A program made the translations under genes and the position numbers. Below the pieces are notes generated by a model. That model made no database searches. It saw only the letters and a list, made by a program, of their open reading frames with translations, and was not told where the DNA came from. Below, in pieces: positions 24,281 to 32,334 of a stretch of 64,000 nt of DNA (position 1 is its first letter; the number at the start of each line of letters is the position of its first letter). This stretch comes from DATJGF01 sp035495315. GTDB lineage: Bacteria > Verrucomicrobiota > Verrucomicrobiia > Limisphaerales > UBA8199. The stretch covers positions 11,845 through 75,844 of the forward strand of contig DATJGF010000110.1 of NCBI GenBank assembly GCA_035495315.1. Reading direction: 5' to 3'.

Positions 24281-25744
24281 ATGAGCGATGCTATGCCAAG
24301 TTCGGTAGACATTCACGGTGCTCCCACAGAACCGGCGCTTCCCTCGAGTTGCCCAGGCGCCTGGAAGCCGGTCCTCACGCTGCTGGTGCTCGCCCCCAGC
24401 ATTGGGGAACTGCTTTCCGGCTCCTCGCCTCCGTTGCAGTTTTTCAATCCGATTTTTTTCCTATTGCTGGTGGGATTATACGGATGCGGTGCGTTGCTGG
24501 TGCGCGAAACGGCGGCCCGGCGCAGCCTCAACTCAACGGGCATTCTCTTATGCGGCGCGGCTTATGGGATTATCGAAGAGGGATTGATGTGCAAGAGCTT
24601 CTTTAATCCTCACTGGACTGACACCGGATTTTTGAGTGTATATGGCCGGGCTTGGGGTGTGAATTGGGTTTGGGCGTTCGGTTTGACGTTCTATCACATG
24701 GTCGTGTCGATAACGGTGCCGATTTTCCTGACAGAGGCATTGTTCCCGGCACGCGCCCGCGAACCTTGGATCCGGCGCCGCGGCTGGCTCATCACAGCGG
24801 CTTCATTCTCTCTGGTTACGCTTCTGGGGTTTTGCGCATTCGATAACCGCCAATTTCATTTAATTGAAATCAAACAGCCGCTGGCGTTAGCACGACGGTT
24901 CAACGACTCAACGGAGGCACTCGATCGGTTTATCGGGAGACAACTCAACCGCAAGCACCGGGAGGTGATTCGAAAAGCTGTCGCATTGCAAAAGGATTCA
25001 CCGGATTTGGCACATGCCGTACAGGATGAACTCAATCGGCTTCTGCCACGCGCGGACTTGTACTCGGAGGAAAAGTTTGCCGGTGTTACCTTGCCGGACA
25101 ATTTAAAAGCGCAAGCAACGAAACCGAGGCATGGGGATAAACTGGTGGAATTCAATAGGGGGCTGCTGGAAGCGGCGTATCCGGAGATGCTGGCGAGGAG
25201 ACAGATTTATCCCTTTCGGCCCAGCTGGAGGTTAACACTAGGGTCGGTTGTGGCGATCGCCGGGTTGGTGCTGCTGGGGCTCAGGCAAACTCTTGGAGGA
25301 CAATCAACGGGGTCATTGCGCAAGCCGTGGCGCGCAGGTCTGGGCTGTACTGTGGGGTTTGTCCTGGTTGGCTTCATCATCCCTTCTCTGGTCGAGCACG
25401 GGACCAGAATACCGCCAACGGTGAATTGCGTTCTTTGGTGCGTGATTGGGGTTTTGATTGGGCGTCTACTAGCGCGAACCAACGACCAGGGAGATTACTT
25501 GTGGCGGCGAGGACTTTGGGCCATTGGCGTAATGACGCCGTGGATCTTCTTCGCGCTCCTGTTGGGGATATTTGTAGGTATGATAGGTGCGAAGAGTTTT
25601 TCCGGGATGGTTATTGTGGCGTTGGCGTTTGGGTTGGCGATTCTGAAACTGGCACTAAGCTGGAGAAGCAGGCTGGTATTGAGTGCACAATCCAATTCCC
25701 CTCATCCCGCCCCTTTCCTAAGGGGAAAGGGTGAAACACGCTGA
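24281..25744 (+). CDS. polytopic membrane protein of unknown function
   Basis: I do not recognise this 487-residue protein. It has about five N-terminal membrane spans (from PVLTLLVLAPSIGELLSG to LITAASFSLVTLLGF). A charged hydrophilic region of about 130 residues follows (NRQFHLIEIKQ to YPFRPSW), and then four or five more spans. GIIEEGLMCKSFFNPHW contains an EE pair in or near a span. The ATG at 24281 is preferred to an upstream TTG that overlaps the previous gene. The last residues (SNSPHPAPFLRGKGETR) are translated from a dispersed repeat, so the ancestral stop was probably earlier. It may belong to the sugar operon. Confidence 0.6.
   Translation: MSDAMPSSVDIHGAPTEPALPSSCPGAWKPVLTLLVLAPSIGELLSGSSPPLQFFNPIFFLLLVGLYGCGALLVRETAARRSLNSTGILLCGAAYGIIEEGLMCKSFFNPHWTDTGFLSVYGRAWGVNWVWAFGLTFYHMVVSITVPIFLTEALFPARAREPWIRRRGWLITAASFSLVTLLGFCAFDNRQFHLIEIKQPLALARRFNDSTEALDRFIGRQLNRKHREVIRKAVALQKDSPDLAHAVQDELNRLLPRADLYSEEKFAGVTLPDNLKAQATKPRHGDKLVEFNRGLLEAAYPEMLARRQIYPFRPSWRLTLGSVVAIAGLVLLGLRQTLGGQSTGSLRKPWRAGLGCTVGFVLVGFIIPSLVEHGTRIPPTVNCVLWCVIGVLIGRLLARTNDQGDYLWRRGLWAIGVMTPWIFFALLLGIFVGMIGAKSFSGMVIVALAFGLAILKLALSWRSRLVLSAQSNSPHPAPFLRGKGETR
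25705..25738. repeat. dispersed palindromic repeat, CCCTTTCC/GGAAAGGG type
   Basis: Arms at 25711-25718 and 25724-25731 form a hairpin. The element encodes the C-terminus of the membrane protein gene and belongs to the same family as the copy at 2130-2176. Confidence 0.6.
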
Positions 25745-25819
25745 ACACGCTGAGCCTTTATGCTCTCAGGCGCGAGGAGGCTCTGCTTGGACGGTTACGA
25801 TTGAGAGAGCGTAGTCCGT

Positions 25820-26977
25820 TCAGGTGGCGCTGCCCATGGTGTCACTGAAGGTCGCAGTGGTCAGGGACATTCCGGTCAGGTGCTCGTTTACCCATTTGAT
25901 GCCGGCGCTGCAGGCGCCGAGCAGATTCGGGTCAGGGGCGGTCAATGGCAGGATGCTATCTTCGGCTTCGCTGTACATCGGCATGAGGTTGCCTTCGTTT
26001 ATGGCACAGAACCGATCACCGGCGCCGATCGCCAGCAACATCTTGGTATAGCTCTCCAGGTTTACTTCGCCTTCGCCATGCCCGCAGAATTGGTGTCCGC
26101 GTTGGGACCAATCTTCGGATATCATCAGAGTGGAGGAGCCTTGCAGAAACTTAAAGTTTTTGGCATGGCTGCCAATCACGCGTGGGGCGACGTACGGGCT
26201 GGTGAAGCGTTGCAACCATCCTTCACCCGCCCAGCAATGACTGGGGTCGCCCCAAACGCAGAGGCACTTGTCATAATCGGTCGCCAACAGCAGCAGGCCG
26301 AAATCGCGCGCGCAGATAGCGCCGGTGCACGGATGCAACTCTTGCGCCAGATAGGCTCCAAGGGAGTTCGCACGGGCCCGGATTTTGGCGGTCTTGTCTC
26401 GAAACCGGTTGAGGCCCTCACCGATTAGCTTGTCCCAGCCAAAGAACCAGGGATAGCCGCTGTGGAGGACGGGGTGGCCCCACAATCCCCAGAACCAGCC
26501 GTAGATGCGGATGCCGGCGGCGGTGCCGGTTTCGAGCAAGCCCAGGAGATATTCCTCTGACCAATCCTCCACATATTGTGTGCCCTTAGCGAGCACTGAG
26601 CCGGGAACAAATTTTTCGGCGTATTCGAGTCCCCAAGTGGCGCTCAAATGGGCGTAGGCGGCACAGTGAGCGCTGATGGTCGGCGCGACAATTTTTAGTC
26701 CGGCGAGGATTTGTTTGATTTCGGTGGCCGAGCGGAAGGCGATCCGGCAATTATCGCCGTGGCCGGGACCGTTGAGGAGGTAATTGGAGATCATCAAAGA
26801 AACGGCGCCGGATTGAGTCGCATATTTGCCGACAGCTTCCAAGGTCTTAAAGCCGCCGACCAGCTGGCCGGTTTCGACGCCTGCAACGACGCTGACCTGC
26901 TTGCCGCAGCCGAGATTGAGTCGAGCGCGTGCGGGATCGAAATACGTATTGAGTTCTTTGAAGAACAGAGGGTTCAT
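25820..26977 (-). CDS. TIM-barrel sugar isomerase/epimerase-like protein
   Basis: This 385-residue protein has the look of the AP-endonuclease-2 / xylose-isomerase-like TIM-barrel superfamily. ISAHCAAYAHLSATWG (about residue 105), GDPSHCWAGEGWLQRF (compare DPSHLVWQG in sugar isomerases) and EDWSQRGHQFCG are likely metal or substrate loops. I chose the ATG at 26977 because 53 upstream codons overlap the divergent decarboxylase start and look non-coding. No exact function can be given. Its position at the end of the sugar block suggests a carbohydrate substrate. Confidence 0.6.
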   Translation of the reverse strand: MNPLFFKELNTYFDPARARLNLGCGKQVSVVAGVETGQLVGGFKTLEAVGKYATQSGAVSLMISNYLLNGPGHGDNCRIAFRSATEIKQILAGLKIVAPTISAHCAAYAHLSATWGLEYAEKFVPGSVLAKGTQYVEDWSEEYLLGLLETGTAAGIRIYGWFWGLWGHPVLHSGYPWFFGWDKLIGEGLNRFRDKTAKIRARANSLGAYLAQELHPCTGAICARDFGLLLLATDYDKCLCVWGDPSHCWAGEGWLQRFTSPYVAPRVIGSHAKNFKFLQGSSTLMISEDWSQRGHQFCGHGEGEVNLESYTKMLLAIGAGDRFCAINEGNLMPMYSEAEDSILPLTAPDPNLLGACSAGIKWVNEHLTGMSLTTATFSDTMGSAT

Positions 26978-27116
26978 GACGCGAGAGTAACTCGCGAGAT
27001 GTGAAACTGTCCAATGGATAAGCTGACTTAAAATCGGCGGTCCTTGCCCAGCCCAGAGCTGCCGCCAGGAGGCGGCTTTGATTTCGCAAGTTCTAATGCT
27101 ATTTTGATCATGGCCA

Positions 27117-28799
27117 ATGAAAACTTCTCTTAGCATCGGCGAGTACTTAATCCAACGCCTCTATGCCCACGGTGTGCGCCATGTTTTCGGTTTGCCTGGC
27201 GACTATGTGCTGGGCTTTTACGATCTGCTCACCAAGAGTAAACTGGGAATTATCAACACCTGCGACGAACAGGGCGCTGGTTTTGCCGCGGACGCTTACG
27301 CGCGGGTTCGCGGACTCGGCGCGGTGTGCGTGACGTATTGTGTTGGGGGGCTGAAGGTGGCCAACACCACCGCGGAGGCGTTTGCTGAGAAATCCCCAGT
27401 GGTCGTTATCAGCGGCGCTCCGGGCATGAAGGAGCGCGAAAAGAACCCGTTACTGCACCACAAAGTCCGTGAATTTGACACGCAGAAAAAGGTGTTTGAT
27501 CAACTAACGATCGCATCGGCGGTCCTGAGCGATCCCCAGACGGCGTTCCAGGAGATCGATCGTGTGTTGCACGCGGCGTTGCGTTACAAGCGGCCGGTTT
27601 ATATCGAGTTGCCGAGGGATCAGGTCGGTCTGCCGGGCATACCTCACCATCGTCCACCCGATTTGCACGAGCGCAGCAACATACATTCCCTGCAAGCGGC
27701 GCTGGCGGAGGCCAGTGAGATGATCAATGACGCGCGCAGGCCCGTCATTCTCGCCGATGTCGAAATTCATCGTTTCGGCCTGCAGGACCAGGTGCTGAAA
27801 CTGGCCGAAAGCACGGGCATACCTGTTGCGGCGACGGTGTTGGGCAAATCGGTGATTGGCGAACAGCACCCCTTCTATATTGGCATTTATGAAGGTGCAA
27901 TGGGACGCGACGATGTGCGGGAATATGTCGAGGGGAGTGATTGTCTGATTATGCTCGGGGCGTTCATGACGGATATTAACCTGGGCATTTATACTGCACG
28001 GCTGGATCCGGGCCGCTGCATTTCGGCCACCAGTGAAAAGCTTTCGATCCGTTACCACACCTACGAAGATGTCCGATTCAAGGATTTCATGCGCGGTTTA
28101 GTTGGGCTGCGCCTGCGTCCGCGCAAGCTGGGCAAAATACCGCGTCCGGCCTCGATCGCGAGTTTGCGACGCTTGGATGGCCAAAGCAATTCTCGGTCGC
28201 TTACGCCGTTCAAACGTGAACCATTGACTGTGCGGATAACGGTGAAGCGCCTATTTGAAACACTAAACAGTTTCCTCTCAGAAAACACAGTGGTGGTTGC
28301 GGATGTTGGAGATGCCTTGTTTGGGGCGACGGACTTATTCATCCGCGGCCGGACCGAGTTTCTTGCGCCCGCCTATTACACGTCGATGGGCTTCGCAGTG
28401 CCGGCGTGCATTGGGGCACAAGTCGCCAATCCAAAACTACGGCCTTTGGTTCTGGTGGGTGACGGCGCGTTTCAAATGACCGGGATGGAACTGGCTACGG
28501 TAGCCCGCTATCGACTCAACCCGATCGTCGTGGTTTTGAACAATAATGGGTATGGAACAGAGCGCCATATGCAGGATGGTCCATATAATGATCTTTGGCC
28601 ATGGCGTTACAGCAGGATCCCGGAAGTGCTGGGGGCTGGACGCGGATTTCTAGTGGAAACCGAGGCGGACCTCCGCCACGCCTTGACCGAGGCGCAACGA
28701 TTGACCGAGAGCTTCTGCTTAATCGAAGTGCGTTTGGCGCAGTTGGATCGTTCGCCGGCCCTCGACCGGCTTGCAGCCCGACTGGCTAAACGCCTGTAA
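27117..28799 (+). CDS. ThDP-dependent 2-keto acid decarboxylase (pyruvate/indolepyruvate decarboxylase family)
   Basis: This 560-residue enzyme shows the key residues of pyruvate decarboxylases: cofactor-activating Glu51 (CDEQGAG), the His114-His115 pair (PLLHHKVREF), and the ThDP-Mg site GDGAFQMTGMELA ... LNNNGYGTER near residues 450-485. The HH pair separates this family from acetolactate synthases. It would decarboxylate pyruvate, indolepyruvate or a related keto acid to an aldehyde. No alcohol dehydrogenase is adjacent (one lies at 47.2 kb). Its stop codon overlaps the T tract of the rpsA terminator. Confidence 0.87.
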   Translation: MKTSLSIGEYLIQRLYAHGVRHVFGLPGDYVLGFYDLLTKSKLGIINTCDEQGAGFAADAYARVRGLGAVCVTYCVGGLKVANTTAEAFAEKSPVVVISGAPGMKEREKNPLLHHKVREFDTQKKVFDQLTIASAVLSDPQTAFQEIDRVLHAALRYKRPVYIELPRDQVGLPGIPHHRPPDLHERSNIHSLQAALAEASEMINDARRPVILADVEIHRFGLQDQVLKLAESTGIPVAATVLGKSVIGEQHPFYIGIYEGAMGRDDVREYVEGSDCLIMLGAFMTDINLGIYTARLDPGRCISATSEKLSIRYHTYEDVRFKDFMRGLVGLRLRPRKLGKIPRPASIASLRRLDGQSNSRSLTPFKREPLTVRITVKRLFETLNSFLSENTVVVADVGDALFGATDLFIRGRTEFLAPAYYTSMGFAVPACIGAQVANPKLRPLVLVGDGAFQMTGMELATVARYRLNPIVVVLNNNGYGTERHMQDGPYNDLWPWRYSRIPEVLGAGRGFLVETEADLRHALTEAQRLTESFCLIEVRLAQLDRSPALDRLAARLAKRL

Positions 28800-28826
28800 A
28801 AAAAGGCCGGGTCGTTTGACCCGGCC
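28798..28826 (-). terminator. Rho-independent terminator of rpsA
   Basis: The hairpin GGCCGGGTC-GTTT-GACCCGGCC (28805-28826) has a perfect 9-bp stem. On the minus strand it is followed by seven T residues (28804-28798). It lies 22 bp after the rpsA stop codon. Its T tract coincides with the stop codon of the convergent decarboxylase gene, so it may serve both. Confidence 0.85.
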
Positions 28827-28848
28827 GTGGCAAAAATTTACAGCGAGA

Positions 28849-30531
28849 TTACTTTTCTTTTGTATCTTCGGCTTTCGCCTCGTCAGCAGCGTCGAAGGCA
28901 TGCTGCAGGGCAACCAGGTCTTCGCCCGGCTTCAAGGCGTCGAGGACTGCTTGCTCGGCCTTGAGCTGCTCGGGCGAGTAATTGGCGGCCTTGATCGACA
29001 GACCGATCCGGCGATCGCCCTTATCGATCTTAATCACGCGCGCAGTGACTTCCTGGCCGACCTTAAGCACGTTTTTGATCTTGTCGACACGATCTTCGCT
29101 GATCTGTGAAATGTGCACCAAGCCATCAATCTCATGCTGCAACCCGACGAAGGCGCCGAAGCTGGCCAGCTTGGTGACACTGCCGGTGACCAGGTCGCCC
29201 ACTTTATAGAGTTGATCGATGCTGGCCCACGGATCTTGTGTCAGCTGCTTAAGACCAACCGCGATTCTTTGGTTGGTTTTATCGACTTCGAGGACGACGG
29301 CTTCGACCTCGTCACCTTTCTTCAAGACCTCGGAAGGATGATTGATTTTGCGCGTCCAGGAGATGTCGGACACGTGGATCATACCATCGAGCCCTTCTTC
29401 GAGTTCGATGAATGCACCGTAACTGGTTAGATTGCGGATCTTGCCTTTGACATGTGTTCCAGGCGGATATTTCTCCTGTGCACGGTCCCAAGGATTAGCT
29501 TCGAGCTGGCGCAGACCAAGAGAGATTTTTTGTTCTTCACGGTTGATGCCCAGAACGACGGCCTCAATTTCCTGGTCCTGCTTCAACATGTCGGAAGGCT
29601 TGGCAACGCGTTTGGTCCATGACAATTCGGTGACGTGGACCAGGCCTTCGACTCCCGGTTCCAGTTCGACAAACGCGCCGTAAGGAACCAGGTTAACGAC
29701 CTTGCCCTTGACCTTCGCGCCGACGGGATACTTCTGTTCGATGCTGTCCCACGGATTCGCCAGCTTCTGCTTAAGACCCAAACTGACGCGTTCCTTTTCG
29801 CGATTGATGTCCAGGACGACGACATCGATGTCCTGGCCTACTTTCAGCAATTCGGAAGGATGACCGATGCGGCCCCAGCTCATATCGGTGATGTGCAATA
29901 GTCCATCGATACCATTCAGATCGATGAAGGCGCCGAAATCGGTAATATTTTTTACAGTGCCTTTGCGGATATCGCCTGGGGTCATCTCCGACAGGAGCTT
30001 CTGGCGACGTTCGAGCCGTTCCTGCTCGATCAGTTCGCGGCGCGAGAGGACGATATTTTGCCGTTCCTGATTAATTTTAACGACTTTGAAATCGTAGGTA
30101 TTGCCGACGTATTGAGTCAGGTTCTTAGGAGTGGCGATATCGATCTGAGATGCCGGTAAAAATGCTTCAACTCCGATATTGACCAGCAAGCCGCCTTTGA
30201 CGATGGCCTTCACCTTGCCGGCAATGGTTCCCCCTTCGTTGCAAATCGTCAAAATCCGTTCCCAATTCTTTTTGAACTCGGCCTTTTCCTTTGAGAGGAC
30301 GACCATGCCTTCTTTGTCTTCGAGCTTCTCGATGAGCACATCGATTTCATCTCCAGGTTTTACGGTTTTGATGTCTTCAAACTCATTGCCTGAGATGACC
30401 CCTTCGCTTTTATAGCCGATATCCACCAGCACTTCTTTGGGGCGGACTTCGATGATGGTACCTTTGACGATATTGCCAGCCGCAAAGGGCAACGTGCCCG
30501 TTTGCGTCATGGCCTCTTCCATTGTGAGCAT
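28849..30531 (-). CDS. rpsA: 30S ribosomal protein S1
   Basis: The product is 560 residues long with six S1 RNA-binding repeats, each about 70-85 residues apart. Examples are GTVKNITDFGAFIDLNGIDG, GKVVNLVPYGAFVELEPGVEG, GKIRNLTSYGAFIELEEGLDG and GSVTKLASFGAFVGLQHEIDG. S1 binds mRNA and helps load it on the 30S subunit. I prefer the ATG at 30531 (MLTMEEAMTQTG). An upstream TTG at 30567 would add 12 residues. It is a single-gene unit with its own terminator and an upstream gap of more than 400 bases. Confidence 0.93.
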   Translation of the reverse strand: MLTMEEAMTQTGTLPFAAGNIVKGTIIEVRPKEVLVDIGYKSEGVISGNEFEDIKTVKPGDEIDVLIEKLEDKEGMVVLSKEKAEFKKNWERILTICNEGGTIAGKVKAIVKGGLLVNIGVEAFLPASQIDIATPKNLTQYVGNTYDFKVVKINQERQNIVLSRRELIEQERLERRQKLLSEMTPGDIRKGTVKNITDFGAFIDLNGIDGLLHITDMSWGRIGHPSELLKVGQDIDVVVLDINREKERVSLGLKQKLANPWDSIEQKYPVGAKVKGKVVNLVPYGAFVELEPGVEGLVHVTELSWTKRVAKPSDMLKQDQEIEAVVLGINREEQKISLGLRQLEANPWDRAQEKYPPGTHVKGKIRNLTSYGAFIELEEGLDGMIHVSDISWTRKINHPSEVLKKGDEVEAVVLEVDKTNQRIAVGLKQLTQDPWASIDQLYKVGDLVTGSVTKLASFGAFVGLQHEIDGLVHISQISEDRVDKIKNVLKVGQEVTARVIKIDKGDRRIGLSIKAANYSPEQLKAEQAVLDALKPGEDLVALQHAFDAADEAKAEDTKEK

Positions 30532-30968
30532 AAATAAACTAAACGACGACGGATTTGTTTCGGACAAACCTTAGGGGAGACTTGGTCAGCGAGTGCTTTC
30601 CGAGCTCCATTGCCTAACGGACCAAACGTTGCCAGGGCAACGGAGGTTGAGGGTTAGGTTCCTGGTTAACTTTCTTTTCTCAGCCTCAATGAACATCCGC
30701 ACACACGGTGTTCAGGCGAGAAAAAAGATAAGCCTCCAGACCCTGGAAGCAAGCGCGAATTAGGCAAAAGTCCCAGGGCGAAAAAACACTTAGTAAGATC
30801 TTTTCTGAAGGCGCTTACAGAGAATTGATTCTAAGTTGTTCAAAGGTAGTGTGATACCTTCCAATTTTAAGGAAAATCCCAGGTCGGCAGGGGATCGTAA
30901 CCCTCTTGACTCCTCAAGATAGTGTGTAGTACAACCGGCCATACACAATTAGAAGTGGTCAGCCCGAT
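30532..30968. other. divergent intergenic region between rpsA and nrdR
   Basis: This 437-base region must hold the promoters of rpsA (minus) and nrdR (plus). I could not assign confident -35/-10 pairs. A TTGACT lies at 30905-30910. An inverted repeat, TGTGTA/TACACA, lies at 30923-30928 and 30942-30947, close to nrdR. An attenuation or leader structure for rpsA is possible but not shown. Confidence 0.35.
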
Positions 30969-31424
30969 ATGCGTTGCCCGAAATGCGGTTGTCAGGACGA
31001 TAAGGTGATTGATTCGCGCGCCTCGCGCGAGGGTGCGACCATCCGGCGACGCCGGCAATGTGTTTCTTGTGGCTTCCGCTTTACCACCTATGAAGAAATA
31101 GAGCGCGGAGGCTTGGTTGTGATCAAACGTGACGGCCGGAGGGAGGAATTCTCAAAGGAAAAATTGATCTCAGGTATCAGGAAAGCGTGCCAAAAACGCC
31201 CGGTAAGTCCGAAGGTCATTGAGGATTTGGTAGAACGTTTGGTCAATGAAGTTACCGACAAATACGAACGGGAAGTGCCGGGGGAAGTTATCGGCCGACT
31301 GGTAATGGAGGGATTGCGACAAATCGACGAAGTGGCGTACGTGCGATTTGCGAGCGTTTACCGGCGTTTCCAAGAGGCGACTGATTTTGTGCAAGAAGTC
31401 AAAAAACTCGGAGGAAAAGAATGA
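30969..31424 (+). CDS. nrdR: transcriptional repressor NrdR
   Basis: This 151-residue protein starts MRCPKCGCQDDKVIDSR. It has a zinc ribbon with Cys3, Cys6, Cys31 and Cys34 and the RRRRQC segment. An ATP-cone domain follows (VIKRDGRREEFSKEKLISGIRKAC, residues about 48-140). NrdR senses ATP/dATP and represses ribonucleotide reductase genes. No nrd gene is in the window. The stop codon overlaps the next ATG (ATGA), so the two genes are coupled. Confidence 0.95.
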   Translation: MRCPKCGCQDDKVIDSRASREGATIRRRRQCVSCGFRFTTYEEIERGGLVVIKRDGRREEFSKEKLISGIRKACQKRPVSPKVIEDLVERLVNEVTDKYEREVPGEVIGRLVMEGLRQIDEVAYVRFASVYRRFQEATDFVQEVKKLGGKE

Positions 31425-31975
31425 TTGCATTGTCCAGTGACTGTTTACTGTTTCAGTTTTCCAGCGGCGAGAGTGTCCCTTTTTCGGCGGACATGATCTC
31501 GATCGAGCTTATGGGTGAGACGGCGCGCTGGCTCGATCCGGAGATAGTGAAGCAGGCAGCCAAAGCAGTGTTCCATTATTTCAGGCACGAGTTGAAGCGG
31601 AAGAGCGTGTCGGCGGAGGATTTTGCGGCGAGTTTGGAAAAGGTTTTGCGCGGCTTTAAGCCGGAAATTCAGGCGCCAGCGGAGCCGGTGCAGCAATCGT
31701 TCCTGGAATCGGACTTATGTCAATTGGCCCGTGACACGGGCGAAGCCCGGGAGTTGGTCTTCTTTCCACGGCTTCGCGAGGAATTACGGCAGCAACTGCG
31801 TCAGCAGCCAAGTGTTCTGCGGTTCCGTGGCCTAAGGAGCTGCGTGAAACACCTGGTCGGTGCGGACCGTTGGGGCATCCGATGCCAGGATCTTGAAGAA
31901 CAGATCGTGTCATATCTGCGTGGATGCCTGGATACCGAGGACAAGCCGACTGAGTTTGCGCTGATTGTAGAATGA
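31421..31975 (+). CDS. NrdR-coupled protein of unknown function
   Basis: This 184-residue soluble protein has no recognised domain. The start overlaps the nrdR stop by 4 bp, which implies translational coupling and a linked function. Residues 1-90 look like a mixed alpha/beta domain with a conserved-looking WLDPEIVKQAAKAVFHYFRHELK segment. The second half is helical and Arg/Gln-rich (LREELRQQLRQQPSVLRFRG). The first part could be distantly related to small regulatory ATP-cone-associated proteins, but that is a guess. Confidence 0.7.
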   Translation: MIALSSDCLLFQFSSGESVPFSADMISIELMGETARWLDPEIVKQAAKAVFHYFRHELKRKSVSAEDFAASLEKVLRGFKPEIQAPAEPVQQSFLESDLCQLARDTGEARELVFFPRLREELRQQLRQQPSVLRFRGLRSCVKHLVGADRWGIRCQDLEEQIVSYLRGCLDTEDKPTEFALIVE

Positions 31976-32334
31976 GGTAAGCAGTTGCTTTCGATTTGCC
32001 ACCTAGAAGGTGGGATCTCTTCCGCGAAAAAAGAGCTGAAAATTTCCTGGTCAGCGCCAGCCGGGAATCTGTAGAGCGGCCGGAAGGGACGTCCGAATTT
32101 GATTGAATGTAGCTTGATTCTTGTGTAAGCAACTGGGCTCGAATCCGAGCGCATGGAAAAAGAGCCGAATATTGGAATTTCCGAAGAATTCCGGGTCGCG
32201 TTTTCGTACTGTTGGCCGCAACGACCGAACCAGGTCCGCTGTGGCCAGGCTCGTTCTCTGGGTGAGGTTCGACTGATGGCCCTGTGCGCTTCTGCGGCAT
32301 CTTGCTGCCCTTATTGATCTGCTTCGCATAAACT
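31976..32334. other. intergenic region before the glycan genes
   Basis: This 359-base stretch has no convincing gene. Minus-strand open frames run through it into the preceding gene but show no family and no ribosome-binding site. The promoter of the sugar-transferase operon is expected here, but no clear boxes were found. Confidence 0.3.

Noticed and set aside
30923..30947. TGTGTA/TACACA inverted repeat as an NrdR box
   Set aside because: Known NrdR boxes read roughly ACAC...GTGT with an AT core. Here the arms are in the opposite order and the core is GC-rich.
31656..32300. Minus-strand frame of 214 codons
   Set aside because: It overlaps the NrdR-coupled gene, which has the better start and coupling. 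No family was recognised.
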